Of a stretch of 64,000 bases of DNA, positions 24,674 through 37,385 are shown piece after piece. Origin of the DNA: Patiria miniata. Its lineage: Eukaryota > Echinodermata > Asteroidea > Valvatida > Asterinidae. Position 1 is the first letter of the stretch. Every line of letters starts with the position of its first letter. The stretch spans positions 5,026,632 to 5,090,631 of the forward strand of contig NW_024037047.1 of NCBI RefSeq assembly GCF_015706575.1, read 5' to 3'. A model generated the notes under the pieces. The model was not told where the DNA came from, made no database searches, and saw nothing but the letters and a program-made list of their open reading frames with translations. A program made the position numbers and the translations under genes.

Positions 24674-25280
24674 CTGTGCAATAAAGCAACATTGGAGTAC
24701 AGCCATGTATCGCAGATGCATAAAGACGTCCGTATCGTTTGAAATTACGGTTTAAATTTCTTGTCGATTCTAAGCCATACTAAAGACATTAACCTTCGTA
24801 CATGTAATCTTCACCGACCGTTAGCAGTCAGCATAGCAAAACGCATGCTAACGTCAGGGCAAAAATGCTTGAATCTGTGAAGTTAAACAAAATTGGACCC
24901 TTTACATGTGGTCAAGAATTTGTCGATCCGTGATATCTGGCCACTTTCACCAGCTGTAACCTCCCCAGATTACAGAAATACTAATAAGCTCAGTTTCAAA
25001 CTCATGCTTGGATTGCTGTCACAAGGTTTAATTCACAATTCACAGTGGTGTCTCAAGTAGCAAGTAATGTGTACAGTAGGATGTGGCAAACAATCAGGTT
25101 GCAAGTAATAGTAAGCAAGTAGCAAGCAAGCAAGCAAGGTTCAACTATAAGAATACAGAAAAAAGCCCAAAAACTAATTTTGAGTCAAAGTGCTCTATAA
25201 ATCTATCAATGGTAAGTATAAATAACAAACAATTTTCATCCAACAATGTCTTTCAATCTTACTAAAGGGCTCTTACCACA

Positions 25281-25790
25281 ATATAACTAGGTCTTTTGTG
25301 TTAAAGCAATGGTATGTACTTCTATTTTATATTGAAGATTTAGAGTGTCATAAGGCAACTAACTTTTTTACCCCCAACAAAGTCCCAAAGTTGAACACGG
25401 CGCGTGATAAAGCCATACATGAAGCATTAAAGACCGTAAATATTTCGGGGATTATTGACAGGGCGTGTCCAAACACTAATTATATGACTGCTTGACAGTA
25501 GGGTTTTCCCGATTGTTTAACTGTAAGACAACACTAACAAAGAAAAATACAACTGCAGAAAGTGTATACATGATAACATTATTGCTTTATTGACGGCATT
25601 TCTCATTGAAACACTCGTGTGTTTTTGAATTTGTTTTTAAATGTATTCTTTATAATTAAATCATCAGTGATCTTAATGTAACGTTGACTAGTCTTTAATC
25701 GTCACTGTCTTCCTCGTTAACGTCATCTTCATCTTGATGGATCAGGAAGTACATACCATTGCTTTAACACAAAAGACCTAGTTATATATA
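25281..25790. mobile_element. MITE or deleted DNA transposon with 42-bp terminal inverted repeats
   Basis: The ends TATAACTAGGTCTTTTGTGT and its reverse complement near 25750-25790 extend as essentially perfect inverted repeats of about 42 bp, next to TA-rich target sequence. The interior (about 420 bp) is not repetitive. On the minus strand it holds a short acidic run (DEDDVNEEDSDD then stop), and on the plus strand a 65-codon frame, possibly remains of a transposon protein. The element is inside the NLR-A intron and absent from block B. Confidence 0.75.
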
Positions 25791-27774
25791 TATCCTTGAT
25801 TTTGTAAACAAGTCCGGCACGGTGGTACAACTAGGGTTCGGTGCATTCCTGTACAGACAACGGTAAAGGGGTATTAAGGCTTGATATCATGTTTAGTCAG
25901 TCAACTTTATTGACTTCTTTCACGTACAGATATATGAAGCTCCCACACATACCGTGCGCTGCCAATTAAGTCCCATTGTCCGAGGGAGTCTGCGTTCACT
26001 ACTGTTGCGTAACTCCTGGCAAGCGATATTTAGAACGCTCAATAATCCATCCCCCACTGTACATACAGATAGGTTAAGTCAGTGCAAGATAATCGATATA
26101 ATGAACACGTCTTGAAAGAATTACGTCTTTATGGATTAGGGAAACAGCTCGATCTGATCGGACGGTGTAAATATACAATGTGTAGGATGCACATACTGTA
26201 CACACCGTACCGACTGAGCCGACGCTGAGAGTTTGTATTTTCTACGACCACCGCACACAGATACATAGATGGTTCTGATGGTAATGTGCAAGAATATTGT
26301 GCAAATGGTATTGCACCTGGATAACATTCACAATATGCCAAGGCAAATATCGGTGCAGAAGCACGGAATTATTTATTTGCTCCATGATCGGTGCGGTCAT
26401 CGAGGGGTGATCGACCATCGGTCTCCGTATAGAACGCATGATTCATTAGCTCTCTGATCTATTATTAACACAATTCCTCCATGGTTAAAACAATCATCGG
26501 ACTTTACCGTGCAAGTACGATGTTCACCGGTGAGTGTTTGTTTACTACAAATACATAAATTAATTTTTTCAAACTTTTTTTAAAACTCGACCATCCGACA
26601 GTTTCGTTGACTTTTTTCACGTATGATACGCAGAGGTTAAAAATAATTAGTAACTCTGACAACATCTCTAAACTATGCCTCACACCACGGCCTACGGTGG
26701 CCCCTTTCGAAAAATATCGATCTGTTCCGGCTAACCTCCACGGAGTGATCAATAATTACTTCCGGCCACTTACAGTCCCATTGTCGGACAGAATACCCAC
26801 TCACCACACGAGAGCGCGCCTACGTCAACAGTCTATTGTCCGAGAGGATTAACTACTGCGGCCACAGGTGACCGTGTTCGGATTGCGTAAACCGCATGAA
26901 ATACACGTGTAGATACGTATAACTACATGTACAATGTATACTGTATTGTTAGGGCTAAGGTCAAAATGTACTTATAAATTTTATATTTTCCCCCCATACA
27001 TATATGCAATCTTTCCCATAGAGTAGGTCAAACTGTACCCAATTCCTTACCCTCACCTATTCCTTATTCATCCCATCCATTCATTAGGGGTCAAACTGTG
27101 CCAGAATTTCCTAACCCCATTCATTCATATTTATATCTGTATCTACATATTTACATATTTATGTGACCTTTACATATTTCTATGCCTAAGGTCAAAGTGT
27201 GCCAGGAAGTCTACCTCCACTACTTACATGTACATACACATGTACATGTGGTCATGCATGTCCAAGGAGCTGACCACACCCAATCAAACAGTGCCCTCAG
27301 GCAACAAAAATGCCAGAGCTTTTATGCATAATTATGCAAATAAGGAAAGTCTGCTAGACTTGTTTACAAGTGTCAAATTCTGTCTGTTACACCAGCCGTA
27401 TACGATAATGCATTGCACCGTAACATAGCTTGAACATCAACCTCACTTGGCTACAATATACCAAATCAGTTGGGGAAGAGCGAATGCCTTGGGACAACGG
27501 GTCGCATGCACTGGCTTATTTCCTTTTTTGACACTGGATTTGCAGCCACAACGTTGCATGACAGATACAATTATGATTCCGAACTTGGTCATGGACGCTT
27601 ATACTATTTAGGGCTGGATAGTGTGGCCACAACCCAGCGAAACATAACATAACATAAAGACCAACGCGACACAAGGCTTTCCTTCTTCTCCAGCTGAAAT
27701 GCATAGACGCATTACTTTTAATTGACGTCAAAAGTAACACATTGATGATATCTAAAACTGACGACCTGACAAAG

Positions 27775-27847
27775 GGCTTGATGTAACAGTAGTTAAAGCA
27801 CCGGAATGGTAATCCGGATGTCGCAGGTTCAAACCCCGCGCCAGTCA
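27775..27847 (+). pseudogene. tRNA-Thr(GGT)-like sequence, decayed
   Basis: 73 nt with a tRNA-like layout: D-arm region TGTAACAGTAGTTAAAGCA, anticodon stem CCGGA/TCCGG around loop ATGGTAA (anticodon GGT, Thr), and B box GGTTCAAAC. The 3' acceptor GCCAGTC is not matched by the 5' end GGCTTGA, so it cannot form a full acceptor stem. A tRNA relic or SINE head inside the NLR-A intron; homologous relics lie in block B. Confidence 0.5.
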
Positions 27848-27912
27848 ATTTCTTTGTTCACCTTTAAAATAATATAAAAAAGTACATTAGCTGTTTCGGT
27901 TACCTCTTATAC

Positions 27913-28176
27913 CTGGTACTTGTAGTGCTAAGTCTACACGTCTTATTGCTTCCAGAGCCTCTTTCAGCTTCTCAGGAGCGTCTGCGGGGTTGTCTTGTTT
28001 CGTCCACCATGTATCTAACATCCTGAAGCTTTGCTGTTCTACGTTTCCTGGGTAGTTTGCTCTGAATGTGTCGACCACACTGACCAAGAATCCCAAAGTG
28101 AAGGCAAGGTTCTCCCAGTGTGGTCCAAGCCCGCTTAACAATTTTAAGAATTATGTGTTTCTCGACTGCTCTTCTT
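27913..28176 (-). pseudogene. NLR-A DEATH exon with nonsense codon
   Basis: A 264-nt exon homologous to NLR-B exon 4, with the same acceptor (TTTGCATTCCAG) and donor (ACCAG|GTATAAG). It encodes LSGLGPHWENLAFTLGF, VDTFRANYPGNVEQQSF and RMLDTWWTKQ. The eighth complete codon of the exon, at 28151-28153, is TAA where NLR-B has CAC (His), so the frame entering from exon 3 would stop at once. The rest of the domain is intact and would be read only by internal initiation. Best read as part of the dead NLR-A locus. Confidence 0.8.
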
Positions 28177-28505
28177 CTGGAATGCAAAAGCATATGAAAT
28201 CATCAACCATCGCAGGGCGGCTTGAGGGGCTTAAAACGAAAGCAAATTCATCTTCACTGAAGGGTGAGGTTAACCATAATCAGACGTCCAGCGTTTTGAC
28301 TGGTCGAACAGGTAGCCAGGTACCTTCATGAATATATTTTAAAAGAAATTAACCCCACTTGGTGATTTCAAACGTCGCCGTTTCTACAGCACAGTAGTGA
28401 TGTGAAATTGGGGAGAAATGTCTCCCTCAGATTTGAAGAGTGAATATTGGTTAAACACTGAATTTAACTGCTTTTTGAGACAGCCTTTTGCCCCAATATA
28501 TTTGC

Positions 28506-28575
28506 CTAATGGTCCACCGCCCAACAAGCCGCCAACAAGCCGATTTTGTTTTTGTTTTTGCAATTCAATATTTGA
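28506..28575 (-). pseudogene. NLR-A remnant of the second UBL exon
   Basis: Minus-strand sequence matching the 3' half of NLR-B exon 3, still reading NIEL, then a lysine/glutamine insertion and LVGGLLGGGPL. The donor has changed from GTAAGT to GCAAAT. Homology between blocks A and B ends here: the 5' half of this exon, the first UBL exon and exon 1 are not found in 28.6-31.5 kb. The duplication breakpoint therefore lies inside the exon. Confidence 0.6.
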
Positions 28576-31500
28576 AATTGGGGGAAGGGGCCACTGGGGG
28601 AAGGGGGGGGGGGACAAGGAGCAGCATGAACCTCCACTAGGGCGCACGTTCCCCCATACCCCCTCCCAAAAGATATTAACTAGCAGAAAATTGTGGTTTA
28701 ATAATTGGATAATTGCCTGTTTTTTTCTTTTCCCAGCTATAACGCCCATGTTAGCTGTCAGTGCCAGGAGCAGCCTCAGTGGCAACTTTGAAGTACTGTG
28801 CATCGTGTTTTTATTCTTGAAGAGTCGCTGGGAGACACATTGGCGTGTGCATCGGAACGGGGTACCCGAGGACCTGAACAGTGATGTTTATATCCAATAT
28901 CTGGATATTATGGAATTATGTACTTTACCCAAATGAACTTTACAAATTTCTTAATGATGCTTGCGCAAATTCTACTTTGCACCGTACAGCTTTAAAGGCC
29001 TTCAGATATCTTCCAGGCCTGAATTTTATGGTTGGGCTTCTTTAACCGGTACACGGATAACCCTGTTTTCATTCAATATGATATTTTGTTTCAGTCAATG
29101 TACATATTATATTAAACATGCAGACTTTGTTCGCAACAACAAAAAATCCAGCTGCACTTAAAGATTGAACTTTGAAAATGTTGGAAATTATTTGGTCGAG
29201 ACAATCATAGTTATGCTTTTTGGAAACATAAACATCTTAAAAACTTTACATTACTCAATGTGCACAAGACCCCACAAGCATGCCCTCTTTTCCAACAAAA
29301 TATGTTTTTAAATACTTGTGATTGTTTGTGTGAAAGGTGAACCTATTCCAATTTTATAGTAAGCTTGATGTTATTTGATTGCTTTTTTGTACAACTTATG
29401 TAACTGATTGAAGTTCACATTCTCAATTGCCAAAAAAGGGCTGAATCCATCTTTGAATTATTTATTAAATGCCTGACTAATTTGACAACGAATAAAGACA
29501 GTTTGTACATCTCCCTTGAATATTTGTTGAAGTCAGTCTTTGTTTAAGCTTGTACCCGTTGTCCTGTAACAGTTTCATCATTTCAAAATTAGTACCACCC
29601 TCTCCCTCCCGCTTTTTAAAATATTTTACTAGCAGAAAAATTGGGGTCAGTTATGCAAAATTTGCACCTTGCTTAGTATTATCTAAATACCCAACACCCC
29701 GTTAACAAAAGACTGCATAATATACGAGCTTGTAAAGATAAAACAAGCATCTTGGTTTATCATTCATCAAACAAACCTCTCTGTATATTATTTTGGATAT
29801 TTTAAAACTGCAGTCATTACTATAATATGGAAAAGTGTTCTTTAAGTGTAGTACCGGTGTTTAAAAAAAAATGGGACTGTTAGTAAATCCTATTCATTCC
29901 GTTCTGTGTACTGCACTCGTACTCCCATACAAACGAAGCCATTATTCCAATGGGCCTCGGTGCTGCCGAAATATGGGTACCGATACCGACCGAAGAATCG
30001 CTTTCAAGTATAGACCGAAAGCACAATGCGAGTATTCGCCCATGCACACAAGTATTCGATATCTAGAATCGAATATTTTTCAAATAGCGAGTCGAACGGT
30101 CATTCAGGACGACGAAAATAACAGTGAAAGAAGTTCGTTTTTCTCTTAAAATTGAATATGCATTCGAGTAAGATGTATATGATTATATTTCTGTGTTATC
30201 GAAGAGTGGTAGAACGTTTGATTTTTTCCAATCAAAAATTATTTCGAAATAAAAATGTTTGACGGAAGTTGAAGATGTAAATTGGTGGATTCCATTTTCA
30301 ACCGTCGGAAAGCTTCCTAAAATTCCACGTTATTATTATTTAAAGTTATCATTTGCTTTACAAATCCCCTTAAACTTTGGAATTTATTGTGTTTTCTTAC
30401 TTTCAACCAATGTAACGGACTGAATTGTTCTCGTCTTCGATAAAAGTGTCATTTTTCGTACGTTAAACTTAACCGCAGTGCGTCGTCTGCTAGCGGGGAA
30501 AACCGTCATCGTCTGCAATTTATTGCCGTGCGCATGCGCGTGCATAATGACCGTTAGTCTTATGGGCCGTGAACATACGTGCCCTGGGGAATGTAACTTT
30601 CTTCCTTTATTCTAATTCGAATCCCGCAATGCCAGGCGAAGGATTTGTGCCGTGTAGTTGGTGATTTTATTTCCAACCTGTATTACGTGTTTTCATTATC
30701 GTTTTGCATTAATATAGGTCAGACCCTCCTCACTAACGATTCTCCCTTTTCCCTTTTGGTTATTATCATGACACCACAATGCTCGATGGGTAAGATTATA
30801 ATGCCGTTGCAACTCTGTTTTCCGATCGAACGCCACGACGAACGGCTTCAGTCTGTCTCCTATAGCCACAGCATTCAAAAACAAACATTGGCATAGCACT
30901 CCACTATTCCAAGCCCAATCATAACATTCAATAGTTAGTTTTTTTAATGGGAAACGTGTCAGTGATTTGAAACACCTCACCAAAATCAGATTAATGAACA
31001 GATTCGAGTTAAGCACAAAAGAAATCCAGTATCTTTTTTTTCTGTAGGCCTAGGCTGTACCCAACTTAACATGTTAAAATCGCCAGCCAGTAATTAAACA
31101 AGATTAAGCGTAATATGAAATTGAACAGGAATCAAACACAAGTCAAAGTAAGCCGGCCGGCCACAGCCGTAAACAATATTTCACAAAATAAAAGAGGCTA
31201 ATATCCAAGCCCATTTCGGTATACAACAAGCCTCCACTATGGTACATAATACATATATACACGCGTTGTTGTGGTTTCGTTAACGGAAGTTCACACGAAT
31301 CATTGATTTAAAAAACAATATGCTTCGCTTTACTCTTTTGACACGTAGGTCCTATTAGTGACGGAACCTTTTAACCAGCAATATTCTCGATTGAAGTCCT
31401 GGCTTCCCTGTTTCCCAGTTTCCACGCTCTGTGGACTCCCCAACTCCCATTCCTTCCCGAAGATCTCCACATTTACTCCATGTCACATCCCCTTTCACGC

Positions 31501-31579
31501 AGCACTTCCCTTTGCAATGAGAAGCTATCGATCTCAATACAGAAAGAGCGGAGAGAATGGGCGGGGGCTCTTGAAAAAC
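28576..31579. other. Spacer between blocks A and B, no gene seen
   Basis: AT-rich sequence with a G-run near 28605 and no splice-supported or conserved open frame. The longest open frame (28418-28936, plus) starts inside block A and is not supported by homology or composition. Confidence 0.6.
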
Positions 31580-31779
31580 GTTTTTAGCGGGAATTTATGA
31601 ATGGATAACGAAACGCGCCTTGTCGATTTTACAAATTGTTTTGTTAGGCAGAGCGGAGGAGTTGCAATGCAAGCCGAAAAGCCCAAGTAGAAAAATGGAA
31701 CCCAGGATCTATCCAAACACTCGTGACGTGTTAGTCTTGGTCCACGATCAGCTGATTACTTGCAGGCACGAACAAGCAA

Positions 31780-32029
31780 CCGCGGTGGTAGAGGGCGCTA
31801 TCAACAAGATGAATCTAACCCAATCTTGGGAAGATTCGGCGCCAAGATTCCTAATGCCGGATTGGATTTCACTCCGGTAATGGCAAGCGTGATCAAATCG
31901 TCCCAGCGGTAGAGGGCGCTAACAACAAGATGAAACAGACCCAGGAATTTCCTGGCTCCAGTCTCAATAATTTTATATCCAGGACTGAATTTCATTCATC
32001 TTGGTGATAGCGACCTCTACCGCCGTGGC
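31780..32029. mobile_element. MITE-like element with 35-bp inverted ends
   Basis: Left end GGTGGTAGAGGGCGCTATCA with AAGATGAAT; right end is its inverted near-copy (ATTCATCTTGGTGATAGCGA onward). A third direct copy of the end motif lies inside at about 31906. No coding. Confidence 0.6.
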
Positions 32030-32040
32030 GGTTTGACCTC

Positions 32041-32309
32041 GCTTGCCAGGGACTTCGGTCGTACCCCCGCCCTGCAAACAGGGCACTGGTAAGGGCTGAT
32101 GAGCTTCACAGAATCTTGTGAAGGAAGTACAGATAGACCTTCGCATGTAGCTAGCGCGCGCTACGCATGATGGGCACCGGAAGCTAGTTTGTGTGACGCG
32201 TTCTACGTCAAAGGTCACGCAAATCTATCCAATGAGAGCTCAAATGACGTCAGCCTTGACCTGCGTCCTGTTTGCAGGGCGGGGGATACGAGCGAAGCCA
32301 GGGACTGGC
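32041..32309. mobile_element. Adjacent inverted-repeat element
   Basis: Arms of about 42 bp (CCCCCGCCCTGCAAACAGG on the left, CCTGTTTGCAGGGCGGGGG on the right), directly next to the preceding MITE. The interior is about 180 bp and holds nothing recognised. Confidence 0.6.
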
Positions 32310-34258
32310 TGAAGTACGGAAAAACTTCAAACCCAGTCTCGGAACAAGACTATGTAGTGTCAGTCTTTTACATTGCCAAATAATTTATTATGACTTGGTG
32401 CAATAAACGTGCTCTGAATTTTAAATGTTGTGATTGTAGCTGTCTTTATCTTACCTTGACCTTATATTTTATATTATACCTGATCTTATCGCCAGGTTTT
32501 TGAAAAAAGGCTTAGACTTGAGGGTTTTCGTAACAACTCCAGCTTTTGACGAGCACCACAAGACCATTTCACAAGAGGGCGTTTTCTGAATTTATGGCTG
32601 GGTCCATCAATTGTTGATTCATCAGAAAATAGGTTTTAAACAACAAAACAATACATTGCAGCGCCAAAAGACATTTGTTTCATTGGCTGACGATTAAGTA
32701 GGACGGAACAGGGTGGGGGGGGGGGGGGGTTGTAGGACCCACAAAGACAAAGTGTTCACTAATTGATAAAAACAAAATGCTTCAGCGTAGTATACAATGC
32801 AGGTAGGCGGTATGCATATATCATTTTGGTGGATATGGGATTCTGAAAGAGGGCGCTATTCATTACTCGTAGGCAGAAATGTATACACAATGCATGGATG
32901 GGCCCTATGGGGGGGGGGGGGTGGCACGGGGGTGTGAACGACTGACCCGTTCCAGGCTGGGAGCAGATCTAAGCAAATGGAGACGGGAGGGGGTTGATAT
33001 TTAAGTGAAGGGGTGCCCCTGCTAGGGAGGTCAGGGGACATACCCTCAAAAATTATTATTATGGACCCATGTTACCAGTATCAAAACATTACTTTCAGCG
33101 GTTGAACGGGGGGGGGGGGGGGGGGGGGTTGCAAAACCCCCACTGCGTACGCGTGTTCATTATTTACATTATTGGAAACAAACTGTCTTTAAATTTTCTG
33201 AATTAATAACGTCCATCTCCTTCAATTCCACATTTTGGCCCATTGCTTCAGTCCATTTTTGCCCCTTGATCCACCTATTCCAAGACCTCATCCCCGGCCT
33301 ACTCCCCTCCTAAATGTGTTGACATAAAACCCCCTGCCATTCCCGTTGTAAAATCTTGGATTGTTTCCAGATGATGTCATATTTCTTTCAAAGAACTTGG
33401 GAGGGGCGGTGATGCGGACGGGGAGGGAATATATGGAAATATAGCATTCTCGGTAGCTTTGTTCATGCAAAATAACTGGTTTGTTTTCTAGCAGGATTTT
33501 TTATTAAATTTTAACAAAATCAATCCGTCATTATGATCCTCTGCGTCAACCGTTTTATTCTGAAATATATCAATCAAGCTGCATTTACTTACTAGTGTAT
33601 ATTACATCAGTCATAAAATATTGACAGTGACCTTGTTTACAAATTTAACTGCCTTTGCCCACAACACAGCTTTACATGAGGCTTCTCTTATATCATGGGT
33701 GTTTCTCGAAAACAAGTTATTTCTTAAAAACAAAGTCTATAAATTTGTTGCAAGTTTGATTGAATATCGATGAGACACGTCTATTACAAATGTCAAAATA
33801 TGTAACAAATATAGCCCACTTGCTCTTTTAAACGATTTAGTGGAACTTTAAAAATCCACAAACTAACATATATTGTTTGACACACCTTTCGTTTATCTTG
33901 CTTTGTTTTCTGTTTAAAAAAATAAAACAACAAATGACATAATAATAACCCGATATGATCTCGCCACTCACACTCGTAGGTAATTATATAAAACGCACAA
34001 ACGTAAAATATAAAAAAAAATCGGTACGATGATAACTTTATGTTATCCGACCTCAAATCATTTTTATATAGTGTCACTATAAACGTTCGGTATATTTTGG
34101 CTGTTACACGTACTTTTGTCACTCATATCATAACTGAACTGAATATCTAGTAAATTGATATAAAACAATATACATGTAAATAGTGAGCCATATTTGAGGG
34201 AATTGGACGTTTAATGTAATGAATCTATTTTGGTACAAATTTATTTACTTTTAACAAT

Positions 34259-34826
34259 GCCACATTTATATTTGTACAATCATGACTGTTTGCGTCGAAC
34301 TGCGAAGCAAGTGTGAAATACAAAACCTTTCTTCAGTTCGAGAGATATTGCAAGTATTTTTTTGGCGTCAAAATGGCGTTGTTCTAGATAGCACTGTTCC
34401 CATTCGCTCAAAAATATGGCATATGTAATTTATGAATACTCAACTTAAGATATTCACTTTAATATGATTATTATATTCAGAAAATATGACAGTCATAGAT
34501 ATTTAAAACAATATTTGGTTTACAAATAAGCGTCTTTCTCTCTGCCACATTTTTATTTGTACAATCATGACTGTTTGCGTCGAACTGCGAAGCAAGTGTG
34601 AAATACAAAACCTTTCTTCAGTTCGAGAGATATTGCAAGTATTTTTTTGGCGTCAAAATGGCGTTGTTCTAGATAGCCCTGTCCCCATTCGCTCAAAAAT
34701 ATGGCATATGTAATTTATGAATACTCAACTTAAGATATTCACTTTAATATGATTATTATATTCAGAAAATATGACAGTCATAGATATTTAAAACAATATT
34801 TGGTTTACAAATAAGCGTCTTTCTCT
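34259..34826. repeat. Local 284-bp direct duplication
   Basis: 34259-34542 and 34543-34826 are nearly identical, both starting GCCACATTT and ending in GCGTCTTTCTCTCT. Only one copy of this sequence is found in block A. Confidence 0.9.
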
Positions 34827-35619
34827 CTCTTTGCGTTCATTTTAATTCCGATGTTTCTTCCTGTTCTAAACATCATTGTAACATGCAGATTAAAATCCCA
34901 CATAATTTTCCACAAAGCAGTATTTTCGTCTTTGTAATTAAACACCTGTTCAATATATACAACAAAGCAAAATATCAGAACGAACACCTGTGAAATGATT
35001 TCACTTTAGAATGTTGGCATTTTAACATTATAGGGCATACATTTCTGTTACAGAGTGTATTATTTTAGGTGCTACCTGCACAACAAAATTCAACAAATGA
35101 TGGCCCTTATAATGAATAGATTTTATGCATTTTTTTTTTTACAACTTTATACAAAACAAATTCTTTATGCACATCTCAAGCAGAAACAGAGGGAAGGTCT
35201 CCTTAAAAGCGCTACTAATTATACATGTTTAATGCCACTGTCTGTTAACTTGGTATGCCTTTGACACTTTTCCATATATTATATTATAAACAATGGTTGC
35301 CACTGTGGCATCCTTTTACCTATAATTCCCAATTCCCAATTCCCAAATGCTCACAGTCTTGATGGTCGTTTTTCAAACCACATTTACTCCCACACATAAT
35401 ATAAATTAATTTACTGCAGTTAAAACTTTTTTTTTTCATCAGAAACTCTTCAACAGACCCCTTGCATGGTGCGTCCTCACTGACGACAGGGTTTTGTGCC
35501 ATTTGAAAAAAAAATTGACAGTTACATTACGTCAACTGCAAGGGGTGTACAATCAGTTTGCGGATTGTGTGATCCAGATAACTTTTTTTCTCCAGTTTTA
35601 ATTTTAGGCTTTCCCCTTC

Positions 35620-35750
35620 ATCTTATGTTATATGTATTGCATACTCGGTGCTGTCTGAGATTGGCGAGAAACAAACAAGTACAAGCTGCTGATCGAGAGG
35701 GATTCGAACCAGCGACTTCCTGCTTTCTATTATGTATAATTTATATATGT
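35620..35750 (-). repeat. Possible tRNA-derived SINE fragment
   Basis: On the minus strand it has a perfect B box, GGTTCGAATCC, inside AGTCGCTGGTTCGAATCCCT, followed by a tRNA-unrelated tail. No clear A box. The Gly-Phe-Glu-Pro-Ala-Thr-Ser peptide read from the plus strand is a common artefact of this motif. Confidence 0.35.
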
Positions 35751-36946
35751 TCAACAGTTATGAAGAACATTTCTTTATTTTACATTAGTGGCAACTGACA
35801 AGTTAGACATCCCACACGCGTGACTCGACTAGTGTTTTTTTCTTCATCTTTTCTGTCTTTGTTAATAATTTATCATAGCATAGCCAATATTCTTTTCAGT
35901 CTTCTGTTTTTATCTCCCATGGCAATTTTGTGTGCCATGAATAAAGGGAACTCAAGTTATGAACATCTTATGTCCTTTATGTTGTCATTGAGAGTTGTAC
36001 TGGGGTCTGTGTGTGAATGAGTTTGTGAGACAAAAACGTAGGTCTAAGGACTTGGAAAAATGGGTTGTGTGGGATTACAATATCCCCGAGGACCTGAGCC
36101 CAGAGACCAGGTCCTCGGAATGCTTCGTGAACATACCTTTGTAAGGCATGTCGAGAAACTGTTTAAGTAATAGGAACCAAGGAAGGGAACATGAAAGCTC
36201 CGAAGCAGTGCAGCAAATCGAGACCGTGTGTTCTGAAGCGTGTAACATCTGAAGTAACTTAGGAATTGTACTTTGGGAGAGGTGTGGTTATCTCAAGTAA
36301 CATTTGTAGAATGTTTTCGTGCAATTATGAGACTTTTGAGAAGGTGATGGTGAGCGAGACGATGATATGAGGTTGCAGACCCGTGAGAAGCACCTTTACT
36401 TTCTGTGTGATTTTCCAAAAGCTTGAAGCATATGGGTCTTTGTGTACACAATTTAGCACAAATTCAACTTTTTTGGGTATATGTGAAGTATCGTGTAATT
36501 TGAAGACAATCCTGTAAAAGAGGATACATGTAGTTGTATGCATGGAGCGTATGCCGTTGCGACTAAGTTGGTAAATATTTAAAGTTCCAGTGGGGCAAAG
36601 TTTGGATAGAGTGATTTGGATTGCTGAGTAAAAGAAATGAAATAATACTTTTCCATAGAATTTATAAAGTTGAGATTATAGTGCTGGGACGTTCCATTTT
36701 GGCAATGAATCTGCGCTGAAACAAAAGCAGAGACCTGAACAGAAATTATGTTTTTGTAGACACCGATAAATGAAAGCTGAAAAAGCCAACTGTATCACAG
36801 GTTTGACGAAATTGCCAGACGATTGAAACGATTTGTAATATAAATGGATACCAAGTATTTTTGTAGGTTTTTAACGATGAAATGAAACCGGTAAATCACT
36901 AAACCCTGGACGAGTTTTTGAATTGAAAAATTATATAACTATATAT

Positions 36947-37100
<154 letters not shown>

Positions 37101-37385
37101 TATATTCGAGCAAATATCCAGTCGTATAAACCACTACTGATGGTTTTCCACACCGCAATTGACCCAATAGAAAATTTATATGTATCTGACAGTATAGTCT
37201 TGAACACCTGATTAACTGGGCAATTCATTAAGCTAAAAGAATGTCTGTATTTTGGTCATAGGGAAGAATACTTAATTAAATATGATGAATACTTTTATCG
37301 TTTCTGGTTGTTTTAAGTTTTGTAACGAAATTAGCAAACAGTCTTATCTTCACCGAAACATGCTTATCCAATGATAAATGACCCC

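Larger units (their letters stand above)
14810..28575. repeat. Segmental duplication block A (partner of block B)
   Basis: Collinear, diverged homology to 31.58-49.13 kb. Pairs: 14.81-15.00 with 31.60-31.75 kb (both with ACTCGTGACGTGTTAG); 16.42-17.96 with 32.83-34.44 kb; 20.66-21.45 with 34.85-35.58 kb; the LRR exon 21.93-24.67 with 37.4-44.98 kb; 24.71-24.95 with 45.00-45.19 kb; and 27.4-28.57 with 47.2-49.13 kb. Insertions specific to A are the 222-bp array, the Penelope-like element and the MITE at 25.28 kb. The same gene-plus-3'-flank unit therefore occurs twice in direct orientation. Confidence 0.8.

Noticed and set aside
27516-27848. Open frame containing GFEPATS
   Set aside because: Known artefact of translating a tRNA B box on the opposite strand; the same applies to 35496-35798, 47473-47667 and 48231-48431.
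28418-28936. 172-codon plus-strand frame as a gene
   Set aside because: It overlaps the antisense of a UBL exon remnant and a G-run, with no recognised domain and no counterpart in block B.
30645-31016. Overlapping plus and minus frames in the A-B spacer
   Set aside because: No domain, no conservation in the window, and lengths expected by chance.
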